Source: Lentihominibacter butyricus (lineage in GTDB: Bacteria; Bacillota; Clostridia; Peptostreptococcales; Anaerovoracaceae). From it: a stretch of 64,000 nucleotides of DNA. Shown one piece after another: positions 1 through 8,233 of this stretch. Where the stretch lies: NCBI RefSeq assembly GCF_025567305.1, contig NZ_JAOQJP010000003.1, forward strand, positions 124,001 through 188,000, given 5' to 3'. Below the pieces are notes generated by a model that was given only the letters and a program-made list of their open reading frames with translations, was not told where the DNA came from and did no database searches. How positions within the stretch are numbered: the first letter of the stretch is position 1; the number at the start of each line of letters is the position of its first letter. The translations under genes were made by a program, and so were the position numbers.

Positions 1-99
1 GCCGTCTTTTGCTTCCATAACAATATAACCGAATTCCGATAAGTATTCACTTATTCCTTCTCTTAGCGTTTTATCATCTTCAACAACCAATATCTTCAT
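1..99 (-). CDS. Response regulator, N-terminal part (runs off the window)
   Basis: Only the first 33 codons are inside the window. The peptide starts MKILVVEDDKTLREGISEYL, which is the beginning of a CheY-like receiver domain with the acidic pair (E-D-D) that helps bind Mg2+. The phosphorylated aspartate would lie beyond the edge. A GGAGA ribosome binding site sits just upstream of the ATG. The gene lies downstream of an AT-rich ABC transporter operon on the same strand, so it is probably the regulator of that transporter, with a histidine kinase expected outside the window. The subfamily (OmpR type is most usual in this context) cannot be proven from this piece. Confidence 0.85.
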   Translation of the reverse strand, partial: MKILVVEDDKTLREGISEYLSEFGYIVMEAKDG

Positions 100-213
100 A
101 GCCAGTCTCCTTTTTTTGATTTATATGATTATATTATATATCACATATTCCTACTATGTTTTTTTACGATTTAATTTATATATTATTTGATTTTTCAGAC
201 AGTCAATCGGGCA

Positions 214-232
214 GGGGCTGACATGCAGCCCC
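214..232. other. GC-rich 7-bp hairpin upstream of the response regulator gene
   Basis: GGGGCTG and CAGCCCC flank a 5-base loop in otherwise AT-rich DNA between the ABC operon terminator and the response regulator start. It has no T-run on the minus strand, so it is not an obvious terminator. It could be an operator or an mRNA 5' structure; nothing else supports a role. Confidence 0.35.
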
Positions 233-243
233 TCTCACCCATA

Positions 244-280
244 AAAAACTATAGGTGCCAAATGGCACCGACAGTTTTTA
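244..280. terminator. Intrinsic terminator after the AT-rich ABC operon
   Basis: AAAAACT...GGTGCCA pairs with TGGCACC...AGTTTTT around a 2-base AA gap, with a short internal loop. A- and T-rich flanks on both sides allow function in both directions. It overlaps the stop codon of the permease at 278 and separates that operon from the response regulator. Confidence 0.7.
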
Positions 281-1654
281 TTTATTATCAATCAATAAAT
301 CTTTTGGATTTTTCTTTAAAATACCTGCTGAGGAAATGATCAGAGATATTATAAGCACCAGACTCATGAATAAAATCACATACAGCATAGACTTTGGCAA
401 TATGCTGATATCCAGACTTGTCAAAGTTTTGTTGAATCCATCAACTTCTGCCCCTCCGCCAAGCTGGCTCGATGATGATTGTTTTGCTATCTGTTTAGTG
501 ATATCACCAGTTACCTTATTTAATATATTATTTCCAAGGTTAGCACCTGTAAACCTAGCTAAGAAATAAGCTCCTGTAAATGCCGGAATTGATATGAACA
601 TCAATTCCATTAAGAATTGCCCGAAAATTGCTAACTTGGAAACTCCTAATGATAATAAAACTGCTATCTCTTTTTTCCTGGCATTCATCCACAGAAACAG
701 CAGTAACGAAACTACAGCACCTGCAAATATCAGAGAGCCGGCAAACAACTTATTCGCTATTGAATATATACCTGATATGGACTGCTGCAATGCAGGATAA
801 TTCGATGAACTTTTGATCAAATTATAATCTCTCCAATTTATATCCAGTTTTCCGAGATCTTTTATCACCTTATCTAAATTCTTATCGCCTTTTACAAAAA
901 AAGTCGCATCCTGATATACTGCTGTATCTTCTGTATTCCCGTAAACTTTAGCAGCTGTGTCGATATCCGTTATCAGAGTATTTTCGTAAAGCTCTTGTGC
1001 TGCACTTACACCACCATTATTATGTCCATCAAAAAGACCTTTTATCTCCGCTTCGACCGTTTCATCTGCACCTTTCTCATTATCAGCATCAAATAAATTA
1101 GACTTTACTTTTATCTTATCTCCAACTTTCAAATTATTCTTTTCTGCCAAATCTTTATGCATCAGAACTTTGTTTTTATCCTGATTTTCCAAATGTTCGC
1201 CTTCAATCAATTTATAGGCTCCTGACACGAATTTTGTTTCTTTTGACGAGTCATTAACTCCCGTCAGCATGACAGTTCTCTTAAAGTTTTTTGCTCTCTC
1301 CGGTGATTGATATGCAAGCGTTTCCTGAGTTTCTATAATGTCATGATCAACCAGATCAGCTACGCTGTTTATCCTTTTAACATAAGACTGTATATTTTCA
1401 GTTTCGGATATTTTTTTAATATCCTGTCCTTTTACATTGCCTCCTCCCCTGGGTGTGCCTGGATTTACCTGCCTGTTTATTTCCATAGAAAAGCTATTTG
1501 TAATACTGCCGAAAGTTTCTTCTGAAGCCCTGTTTGTAGCATCTTTAATAGACAAACTGATCAGACTAAGAGTTGACATTGATAAAATAACTAATAATAT
1601 TATGACTGATTTCAAACTTTTTCTAGTTACGTATGCAAAAGCATTTTTTATCAT
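278..1654 (-). CDS. ABC transporter permease, MacB/FtsX type
   Basis: A 458-residue membrane protein with one N-terminal transmembrane segment (about residues 16-37), a large extracytoplasmic domain (about 40-300) and three hydrophobic segments in the last 150 residues. This is the MacB_PCD plus FtsX layout. It begins MIKNAFAYVTRKS, almost the same as the other permease of the operon, so the two are paralogues that probably form a heterodimer. The ATG follows a GGAGGTG site. It starts 2 bases after the ATPase stop, so it is the third gene of the operon. Such transporters usually extrude or sense peptides (bacteriocins, lantibiotics, signal peptides); the substrate is not visible here. Base composition is much more AT-rich than the genes after 3.9 kb. 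Confidence 0.85.
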   Translation of the reverse strand: MIKNAFAYVTRKSLKSVIILLVILSMSTLSLISLSIKDATNRASEETFGSITNSFSMEINRQVNPGTPRGGGNVKGQDIKKISETENIQSYVKRINSVADLVDHDIIETQETLAYQSPERAKNFKRTVMLTGVNDSSKETKFVSGAYKLIEGEHLENQDKNKVLMHKDLAEKNNLKVGDKIKVKSNLFDADNEKGADETVEAEIKGLFDGHNNGGVSAAQELYENTLITDIDTAAKVYGNTEDTAVYQDATFFVKGDKNLDKVIKDLGKLDINWRDYNLIKSSSNYPALQQSISGIYSIANKLFAGSLIFAGAVVSLLLFLWMNARKKEIAVLLSLGVSKLAIFGQFLMELMFISIPAFTGAYFLARFTGANLGNNILNKVTGDITKQIAKQSSSSQLGGGAEVDGFNKTLTSLDISILPKSMLYVILFMSLVLIISLIISSAGILKKNPKDLLIDNK

Positions 1655-1656
1655 TA

Positions 1657-2310
1657 CTACACCTCCGTATTGATTTTACTTACTTCTTTTAGTTTTTTAC
1701 CACTCAGCTCTAAAATGACGTCTGCGGCATCTGCGACCTCTTTACTGTGTGTTACAACTATCACACATTTATTTCTCTCTTTAGCCAGCTTCTTTAATAT
1801 CGCTATTATTTCTCCGGCAGTAGCACTATCCAGATTACCTGTAGGTTCGTCTGCTAATATTACAGGTGCTTCCGACACTAAAGCTCTTGCTATAGCAACT
1901 CTTTGCTGTTGACCACCTGATAATTTCATTACATTTCTTTTTATCTGTTTTTCATCAAGACCTAATTCGATCAAAATACTTTCTGATGATTTTTTATTTA
2001 CTAATCTGACATTTTCAATTGGAGACAAATAGTCTATCAGATTGTAGTTTTGAAATACTAAAGATATATTATTTTTTCTATGGTTACTATATCCCTTTTT
2101 CTCTATATTTTCATTTTTAAATAAGACTTGACCGGTCTGAGGTTTGTCCAGTCCAGCTAATAAAGAAAGCAGAGTAGACTTTCCTGCGCCTGATTTGCCT
2201 ATTATCGCATAAAATTTTCCAAGTTGAAATTTTTGATTTACTGATGATAAAATTTTCTCCCTTGAGTTGGTGTAACTATATGTTACATTTTTCATTTCTA
2301 ATACATCCAT
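1657..2310 (-). CDS. ABC transporter ATP-binding protein, MacB/LolD type
   Basis: A 217-residue nucleotide-binding subunit of normal length. It shows Walker A (GKSGAGKST, about residue 38), the Q-loop in FQNYNLIDYLSP, the ABC signature LSGGQQQR, Walker B followed by the catalytic glutamate (VILADEPTGNLD) and the switch histidine in VVTHS. The arrangement is typical of the MacB/LolD/FtsE family that powers FtsX-fold permeases. It sits between two permease genes with gaps of 2 and 9 bases, so all three form one transporter operon. Regulation is probably by the response regulator at 1-99. Confidence 0.92.
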   Translation of the reverse strand: MDVLEMKNVTYSYTNSREKILSSVNQKFQLGKFYAIIGKSGAGKSTLLSLLAGLDKPQTGQVLFKNENIEKKGYSNHRKNNISLVFQNYNLIDYLSPIENVRLVNKKSSESILIELGLDEKQIKRNVMKLSGGQQQRVAIARALVSEAPVILADEPTGNLDSATAGEIIAILKKLAKERNKCVIVVTHSKEVADAADVILELSGKKLKEVSKINTEV

Positions 2311-2319
2311 TTTGATCTC

Positions 2320-3597
2320 CTAACTTATTTTTGATAATATTTCTTTTGGTTTCTTTACTAATATCATGGTGGAAGCGACGATCACTGACAAAATAATAAT
2401 ACTTATCAATATGAAATAGCTTTGTATCAAATTTTCCAAACACAATATCCAATCGTTTTTATTAAACAAACTATTGATAATGGCCGCTGAGTTATCAGAA
2501 CTGATAAACCCGTCAACAATCTGACTTAATAATAAGTTGCCTAGAAATAAAGATGATATTATGGATGGAAGAGATATAAATATCAATTCCAGAATAAATT
2601 GAGTCACGATCTTTATCTTACTGATACCAATTGATAATAATACTCCTATTTCATAAATTCTCTCCCTTAACCATAGGATCAATATCAGTGAAAGAACGAC
2701 TATTCCACTCAACATGACAGAACAAGTCATTATTTTTATAATATATTTTATACCCCTTACAGAATCTAATGTTTCTTCAAACGCAGTGGTGTCTTTTTCA
2801 ATGGTATACTCCGACCAATCGATTTTAAGCCTTTTTATTTTATTCAATGCTGAATCTGTGGCTTCCGGACTGCTTGAAAACATCAGAATTTTGCTGGCAA
2901 CTTCAGAACCTTCTGTCCTGCCCAATGCCTCTTGACTTGTCTCATAATCGACAAAGACCATGTTCTCACTGAAATCAGAAGATAATCCCGTATATTTTTC
3001 CTGCTTTTTCCCGGAGAAGATACCTACGACTTCAAATTTACATTCTTTTTTTTGCCCATTGTTATCAATTTCAATCAATTCAAGGCTGATTACATCATTT
3101 AACTTTAAATTATTTTCTTTTGCAAAATCTTCATGTATAAGAATTTTTCTTCTGTCATTTTCTTCAATATTCCTGCCTTTTTTAATGGTAAAGACTCCAC
3201 TGTTAAATAACGTATTTTTTTCAGTCTTATTTGCAGCTTCCAGAGAAAGAACATTTTTAAATTCATCAGGCAAATCATCTCTCTCTATTTTTTGTTCTCC
3301 ATCGACCACTTTAGCTTTTATGGGTTTTGCCAATCCATTATACTGAAAAACTTTTTCTTCAACTTCTTTTATTTTTTCTATATCCTTAAACTGGTGAATA
3401 TCAAAATAACCGCCGTCTTTTTTTGTTATTGATAACGAAGAATTAGAAATCTTATATAAAGACTCTTCCAGGCTGTTGCTTGATTTCATTATGCTTAAAC
3501 ACGAGTACAGGCAGGAAAGAAGTATTGTTAAGATAACAAATATGATAAAAGTTCTGTTTTTTTTCCTTGTAATATATGCTATGGCATTTTTTATCAC
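2320..3597 (-). CDS. ABC transporter permease, MacB/FtsX type (first gene of operon)
   Basis: A 425-residue paralogue of the permease at 278, beginning MIKNAIAYITRKKNR. It has an N-terminal membrane segment, an extracytoplasmic region of about 230 residues, and three C-terminal membrane segments around 290-420. I take the GTG at 3597 as the start because it aligns exactly with the ATG start of the paralogue; an AAAGGGA site lies about a dozen bases upstream. Upstream are a tiny open frame with an excellent ribosome site and a tandem 11-bp repeat that looks like a response-regulator box. The family exports or senses peptides and antibiotics; the real substrate is unknown. Confidence 0.85.
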   Translation of the reverse strand: MIKNAIAYITRKKNRTFIIFVILTILLSCLYSCLSIMKSSNSLEESLYKISNSSLSITKKDGGYFDIHQFKDIEKIKEVEEKVFQYNGLAKPIKAKVVDGEQKIERDDLPDEFKNVLSLEAANKTEKNTLFNSGVFTIKKGRNIEENDRRKILIHEDFAKENNLKLNDVISLELIEIDNNGQKKECKFEVVGIFSGKKQEKYTGLSSDFSENMVFVDYETSQEALGRTEGSEVASKILMFSSSPEATDSALNKIKRLKIDWSEYTIEKDTTAFEETLDSVRGIKYIIKIMTCSVMLSGIVVLSLILILWLRERIYEIGVLLSIGISKIKIVTQFILELIFISLPSIISSLFLGNLLLSQIVDGFISSDNSAAIINSLFNKNDWILCLENLIQSYFILISIIILSVIVASTMILVKKPKEILSKIS

Positions 3598-3673
3598 TTT
3601 TTTACCAAGTCCCTTTCTGTTTTTTCACAATTAATCTACTTATCCTCATCTATATCTGAATATTGAAATAGAG

Positions 3674-3700
3674 TTAAAAACCGAGTAATACTTTTTTCAT
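3674..3700 (-). CDS. Possible 8-residue leader peptide (MKKVLLGF)
   Basis: ATG, seven further codons and TAA, preceded by a near-perfect AGGAGGG ribosome binding site 7 bases upstream. That site is better than the one of the permease it precedes. It lies in the 5' leader of the AT-rich ABC operon. It may be a translated regulatory leader, or the start of a gene whose remainder has decayed, since the frames behind it are interrupted at once. Translation is likely from the site quality; the function is unknown. Confidence 0.35.
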   Translation of the reverse strand: MKKVLLGF

Positions 3701-3769
3701 AAAATTTCCCTCCTTTATTTCTTATGCAGCAGCAGTTTATTATCGCTTCAAAAGATATATTACGGACCC

Positions 3770-3791
3770 TTTATGAAACGTTTATGAAACG
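3770..3791. promoter_or_regulatory. Tandem 11-bp direct repeat, likely response-regulator box
   Basis: TTTATGAAACG occurs twice with no gap, so the half-sites are one helical turn apart. This is the usual arrangement for a dimer of an OmpR/PhoB-type regulator. It lies about 170 bp upstream of the first permease gene, and the operon is followed by a response regulator gene. The protein-site match is inference. Confidence 0.6.
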
Positions 3792-3825
3792 ATATTGTGA
3801 AGTTTTGAAAAGCCGGTAAAATCTG

Positions 3826-3880
3826 AAAAAAAGGATGGCGCATTAACGATTTATGATCTTAAATCGTTAATGCGCCATCC
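3826..3880 (-). terminator. Very strong intrinsic terminator of the ABC-F/U32 operon
   Basis: A perfect 20-bp stem (3833-3852 with 3861-3880) and an 8-base loop, followed on the minus strand by seven T residues. It lies 25 bases after the ABC-F stop codon. It also marks the border between AT-rich and mid-GC DNA. Confidence 0.92.
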
Positions 3881-3905
3881 TCCGACGTCATATCCGTCAT
3901 ATGAT

Positions 3906-5672
3906 CTATTTCACCTGACTCAGCTCTTCCAGCTGTCCGCAGAGCTTGTCCACGGCTGTCAGATCGTTATTTTTAAAAGCCTCAGTGATAGCCGCTTCCA
4001 GCTCCTGCTTTCTTCTGTCGGTCTCCAGGTATGCCGAATCGAAATACCTGTCATAGACCATCTTTCGGAACTTTCTGGCTCGCATCCGCCTTACAGTATT
4101 ATCCTCGACAAGCAGTATAAAGTCCGCGCATCCGGCCGCCAGATAGAAGTCATGCGTCACCATCAGCACAGCTCCCTTGTAGTCTGCGATCGCCTTTTCC
4201 AGCGCGGTCTGAGCGTAAAGATCCAGATGGCTCGTCGGCTCATCCAGTATCAGCAGCTGCGCGTCTGAAGCCGCCAGCAGAGCGATCTGCAGCAGGTTCT
4301 TTTCGCCGCCGGAAAGCTGTCCCGCTTTCTGATCCATGCATTCCTCAGACAGGCAGTATTTCGCAAGGCACCTTCGCACCTCGTCGCGCGTCATGAATCC
4401 CGCATCCTGCATGATCTCATACACAGTCTTTTCCTCTTCCAGACTTTCTTCCTGCAGCTGGGAAAGGCACGCATAACTGATATTTTCATCTATATGGATC
4501 GCCGGATCGTCATTTCGCAGTATGTCGCGCACCAGCGTCGTCTTTCCTGTTCCGTTGGCGCCGATCAGCGCCGCCTTTTCACCGGGCATCAGCTGGAAGT
4601 CAACGTGCTCCAGCAGGTCCTCGTCAAAGCTCACCTGATAATCCGTGACGCTCAGCACCGGCTCTGAGCCTTCGCCCTCAGGTCTGACCTCAGGCAGCAC
4701 GATCTCCGGTTCGCGTATCTCTATGAACGGCGCCTTTATCTGCCGCGCCACGAGACGATCCAGCTGCGACTGCTTTGCATTGACCGACCGGCCGATGACC
4801 GGATTGACCTTTTCCGACGCACGCTTCCTCAGTATATCTACCATCTCCTGAGTGCGCGCGATCTCATCCTGCTCCTCGATATTCTGCAGCTTCAGTGCCA
4901 GCTTTTCCCTGAGGATCGAGCACCTGTACTCGGTATAAGTGCCGTCGAACTCCTGCAGATCACCGTTTTCCAGATGAAGTATCTTGTTGAAGCAGTGATT
5001 CAGCAGATATCTGTTATGCGTGATCACCAGCATCGTCCCTTTGTATTCGTTTATCAGCTGACACAGACCCGCCAGATTCCCGAAATCCAGGAACGCATCC
5101 GGCTCATCGAGGATCAGCAGATCAGGCGCCAGCAGCATTTCCCGCATTATCTGCAACAGCTTGTACTCCCCGCCGCTTATCTCGTGCAGCTTCGTATCCG
5201 CAAGCCCGCTCATGCCGGCCGCAGCCAGCTGCTTCGATATATTGCTTTCATAATTATCGCCGTCCATAGCCTCGTTCCGGTCGAGAAGCTGCTGATACTT
5301 TGCATACGAAGCCTCAAGATCCTCCGCCTGCGCCATCTCCTCGCAGACCGCCGCGATCTGTTCCTGCAGCTCCGTGAACCGCTCGCTCAGATACTCGAAC
5401 ACCGTTCGGTCACTCAGCTTGTCGCGTACGCTGAACTGACTGGCATACCCGATGCGGCAGTTTTCATCCACGATGATCTTTCCGTCATACAGATACTCCT
5501 CCGGATCGGTCAGGATCTCCACCAGCGTGGATTTTCCCGTGCCGTTGCTGCCGATCAGCGCGCAGTGCTGCCCCGCTTCCAGCGTGAACGAAACATCTTT
5601 ATATAAATCTTTTGCGCGAAAACCAAAAGAAAGGTTTTCCACTCGAATCAAATTTTCTCTTTCCTTTTCCAT
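3906..5672 (-). CDS. ABC-F family ATPase (duplicated ATP-binding cassettes, no membrane domain)
   Basis: A 588-residue soluble protein with two ATPase cassettes. The first has Walker A GSNGTGKST (about residues 41-49), signature ISGGE and Walker B LLILDEPDAFLD. The second has GANGTGKTT, LSGGEKN and LLILDEPTSHLD. The charged segment between them (about 250-320) is the interdomain linker that in this family reaches the ribosomal peptidyl-transferase region. There are no membrane segments, so it is a translation factor of the EttA/Uup/antibiotic-protection superfamily rather than a transporter. The exact subgroup, and any ribosome-protection role, cannot be decided by eye. It begins 3 bases after the U32 gene ends, so the two are co-transcribed. 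Confidence 0.85.
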   Translation of the reverse strand: MEKERENLIRVENLSFGFRAKDLYKDVSFTLEAGQHCALIGSNGTGKSTLVEILTDPEEYLYDGKIIVDENCRIGYASQFSVRDKLSDRTVFEYLSERFTELQEQIAAVCEEMAQAEDLEASYAKYQQLLDRNEAMDGDNYESNISKQLAAAGMSGLADTKLHEISGGEYKLLQIMREMLLAPDLLILDEPDAFLDFGNLAGLCQLINEYKGTMLVITHNRYLLNHCFNKILHLENGDLQEFDGTYTEYRCSILREKLALKLQNIEEQDEIARTQEMVDILRKRASEKVNPVIGRSVNAKQSQLDRLVARQIKAPFIEIREPEIVLPEVRPEGEGSEPVLSVTDYQVSFDEDLLEHVDFQLMPGEKAALIGANGTGKTTLVRDILRNDDPAIHIDENISYACLSQLQEESLEEEKTVYEIMQDAGFMTRDEVRRCLAKYCLSEECMDQKAGQLSGGEKNLLQIALLAASDAQLLILDEPTSHLDLYAQTALEKAIADYKGAVLMVTHDFYLAAGCADFILLVEDNTVRRMRARKFRKMVYDRYFDSAYLETDRRKQELEAAITEAFKNNDLTAVDKLCGQLEELSQVK

Positions 5673-5675
5673 AAC

Positions 5676-7919
5676 CTATAAAATTTCCTTGTTGAAATGT
5701 CCTCTCGTGTCCGTCTTCTGCCTGAACACCGATTTTTCCAGCGACCCTGCAAGCTTTTTCTGCGCCGTGCCGATGATGCGCTTCACTTCGTCGGCAGACT
5801 CTATCGTAAAGTTCAGCCTGAACGCTTCCACACCATTCACCGACGTCATCTCATCCAGCAGATTCAGGATCTTGCCGTTCAGTATCGTAGTAGTGCAGTC
5901 ATCATGCGACAGCACCGGGAACTCCCCGTACTCGTCCTTCAGCTCATAGCTGTTCTTTTTGCAAAGGCCGCACTGCCCCATTTTCTTCAGCGGACAGTAT
6001 TTCGTAAAGAGCAGCGGTGCGCGTCCGTACACGATCATCTCAAGCGCCGGATATCCGCCGTTTGCATCCCTGTAAGCCTCCACCAGATTGCTGATCTGGT
6101 TCCTGTTCAGCTCGTACGACAGCGTGATGCGCTTAGCACCGAGCTCGTGAAGCTGCCTGCAGCTTTCAGCATTGACGACGTTGAGCGAGTAGTCCGTCAC
6201 AAACGGATTAGTATCCCTGTAGCGATAGATCCCGCCGTATCCGCCGATCAGCAGCTCGCCGTCCTTCTCTTCATATGTGTTCTGATTTCTTCGTATAATA
6301 TTGTCAAAATATATGTCTTTTATGCCGCACGATCTGCACGCCTCGTACTGTTCCATGGTCGTGACAGTCGCCGTCAGGTACGGCTCCCGATGCGGGAAGG
6401 TCAGGCCTTCTTCAGGCTCCACGGTCTTCGTACGGTTTTTCCATTTTCCGAGCTTCGCCTCGCAGAGAGCCAGGGCGATCTGCCGTCTGGCACTGTTCAG
6501 CAGCTTTGCCGGTATGAACGCATCGTATTCCTCGAATTCCACGCTGCCGAGTTCGAACACGGTATCGTTCAGCTTCGAAAGCTGTTTAACCACCTGTTCT
6601 TTCGTCGTCGGGCTTTTCACCGCTTCACTGATGATCTCTTCGCTCTCGTAAAGGTACTGCAGGCCGAACGCCTCTGCATCTATGACGAGGGCGGATCCGG
6701 GATACGCGTAGACCTTCATGTCCAGCGGAAAACGCCTGAATTCCCCGTCGAGTGAGCTTTCCAGCTCCTTGTAAAAATGATAGTCCTTCGTCTTGTAGAC
6801 CACGTCACCCGGCCATAGCTTTTCCTTGATCCGGATATAGCACACTTTGTCAGCATGATTTATCAGCCTGCCGTCTCTGTCATACAGCTTCACGACTGAC
6901 AGATTGACGTCTTCCCCGTCGTGGTCGATCCTGATGATGTCGTTCTGGTTCAGCACGCGGTCGAGCGCTATTTCGTACATGCCTCGGTAGACCCTCGTGA
7001 TCCTGCCGATCTCATAGCCGAAATTGTTCGGTCTGCTGATATTGGTGATATCGCCGGGGTCTTCCCCGAACAGATAGCCCTTCGTGTACGTCCTGTTGAA
7101 AGTCTTGCGGAGATCTTCCCTGTCCTCCTCGCTGATGTCGCCGTCGAGTGCTTTCCTGTAGCGCGCCACGACGTTCGCAACATATGCCGGTTCTTTCATA
7201 CGGCCTTCTATTTTCAGCGAATCGATCACCTTCAGGTCATCCGTATAGTCGATGGTATTCAGGTCTTTCGTCGATAAGATGTAATTCCTGCCGAGAGACG
7301 CTCCCGTCGTCATGTCGATGATCTCGTACTGCTTGCGGCACGAGCCCACGCATCTTCCGCGGTTGCCGCTGCGGTATCCGATCAGCCCGGACATGAGGCA
7401 GTTTCCGGAGTACGATACGCAAAGCGCGCCGTGCACGAAGATCTCAAGCGGTATTTTTGCCGCCTTTCGTATAGCTTTCGCCTTGTCGATATCGACTTCA
7501 CGCGCCAGCACGACTCTGTCGGCGCCAAGCTCTTTGAAAAGCAGCGTCCCTTCCAGATCGTCTATCCCCATCTGCGTCGAACAGTGGACCTCCATGTCGG
7601 CAAAATGCTTCTCGGCATAGTCAAACACGGCCAGATCCTGCACGATGATCCCGTCCACACATATCTCATTGAGCTGCCGCAGCTGCTCCTGCATATCGCT
7701 GATCTCGTCTTCGAACACGATGGTATTCATCGTCACATATATTTTCACATCTCTCAGATGCGCATAGTCGACAGCTTCCTTCAGCGTGTCTGCCGAGAAG
7801 TTGTCCGAATATGCTCGCGCGCCGAATTTCTGCAGTCCCAGATAGATCGCATCGCAGCCGTTTGCTATCGCTGCTTTCAGTGCCTCCATATTGCCTGCCG
7901 GCGCCAGTAATTCCGTCAT
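5676..7919 (-). CDS. U32 family peptidase-like protein, RlhA-type (23S rRNA hydroxylation)
   Basis: About 747 residues. The start at 7919 (MTELLAPAGNMEALK) is chosen because an AGGAG site sits 7 bases upstream; a further ATG 18 bases earlier would place that site inside the gene. The N-terminal LAPAG and the block around residues 160-200 with HGALCVSYSGNC and RGRCVGSCRKQY are the U32 signature, whose cysteines are thought to hold an iron-sulfur cluster. The long C-terminal part matches the DUF3656-type extension seen in RlhA, which hydroxylates C2501 of 23S rRNA. Another cysteine group, CPLKKMGQCGLC, lies near residue 640. Peptidase activity is doubtful for this branch. Pairing with an ABC-F ribosome factor fits a ribosome-centred operon. 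Confidence 0.8.
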   Translation of the reverse strand: MTELLAPAGNMEALKAAIANGCDAIYLGLQKFGARAYSDNFSADTLKEAVDYAHLRDVKIYVTMNTIVFEDEISDMQEQLRQLNEICVDGIIVQDLAVFDYAEKHFADMEVHCSTQMGIDDLEGTLLFKELGADRVVLAREVDIDKAKAIRKAAKIPLEIFVHGALCVSYSGNCLMSGLIGYRSGNRGRCVGSCRKQYEIIDMTTGASLGRNYILSTKDLNTIDYTDDLKVIDSLKIEGRMKEPAYVANVVARYRKALDGDISEEDREDLRKTFNRTYTKGYLFGEDPGDITNISRPNNFGYEIGRITRVYRGMYEIALDRVLNQNDIIRIDHDGEDVNLSVVKLYDRDGRLINHADKVCYIRIKEKLWPGDVVYKTKDYHFYKELESSLDGEFRRFPLDMKVYAYPGSALVIDAEAFGLQYLYESEEIISEAVKSPTTKEQVVKQLSKLNDTVFELGSVEFEEYDAFIPAKLLNSARRQIALALCEAKLGKWKNRTKTVEPEEGLTFPHREPYLTATVTTMEQYEACRSCGIKDIYFDNIIRRNQNTYEEKDGELLIGGYGGIYRYRDTNPFVTDYSLNVVNAESCRQLHELGAKRITLSYELNRNQISNLVEAYRDANGGYPALEMIVYGRAPLLFTKYCPLKKMGQCGLCKKNSYELKDEYGEFPVLSHDDCTTTILNGKILNLLDEMTSVNGVEAFRLNFTIESADEVKRIIGTAQKKLAGSLEKSVFRQKTDTRGHFNKEIL

Positions 7920-8050
7920 CTGTTTCTCCTGTCTCATGATCGTCTCATTTATTTCTTTTCTGCAAAATGCAGATACTCATACAGAATATAATTTACCACA
8001 TATGCGGCAGGATTTCAAATCCGCGCTGGCGGCTGACATATGCTGACATC

Positions 8051-8079
8051 TTGACAGCCCTGATCTTTGCTGATAGAAT
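8051..8079 (+). promoter_or_regulatory. Sigma-A promoter of the MATE gene leader
   Basis: TTGACA, a 17-base spacer and TAGAAT form a nearly ideal housekeeping promoter. The transcript should start near 8086, leaving about 148 bases of leader before the MATE start codon. Confidence 0.85.
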
Positions 8080-8085
8080 CTAGCT

Positions 8086-8233
8086 ACAAAACCGCTCTGC
8101 GGAGCGGTGTGGATTTTTCTGAAGGCAGCACGCTGTCTTTACTTTTCGCCACACGAAGACATTGAAGCTATCGATGTACTCGTGTGTTTTCTGTTTTTTG
8201 GCAGCAGACACACGGTAACAGAAAGGATTTTAA
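8086..8233 (+). ncRNA. Structured leader, candidate guanidine-IV (mepA-type) riboswitch
   Basis: The leader folds into hairpin 1 (8091-8097 with 8102-8108, loop TGCG) and hairpin 2 (8122-8128 with 8133-8139, loop CACG). The loops can kiss through GCG and CGC. GTGTGG (8107-8112) can pair with CCACAC (8149-8154), but the same CCACAC segment is also the left arm of the terminator at 8150-8199, so the two folds exclude each other. Guanidine-IV riboswitches are known to have two hairpins with a loop-loop contact, a terminator, and a MATE (mepA) gene in Clostridia. The class name is inferred from architecture and gene context, not from a covariance search. Confidence 0.6.
8150..8199 (+). terminator. 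Leader terminator upstream of the MATE gene
   Basis: CACACGA (8150-8156) pairs with TCGTGTG (8180-8186), with an inner ACAT/ATGT stem, followed by TTTTCTGTTTTTT. It precedes the MATE ribosome site by about 20 bases, as expected for a transcription-attenuation switch. Confidence 0.8.

Noticed and set aside
5697..6755. A 352-codon open frame opposite the U32 gene
   Set aside because: It is a mirror of a well-matched gene on the minus strand, with no start signal and no family features.
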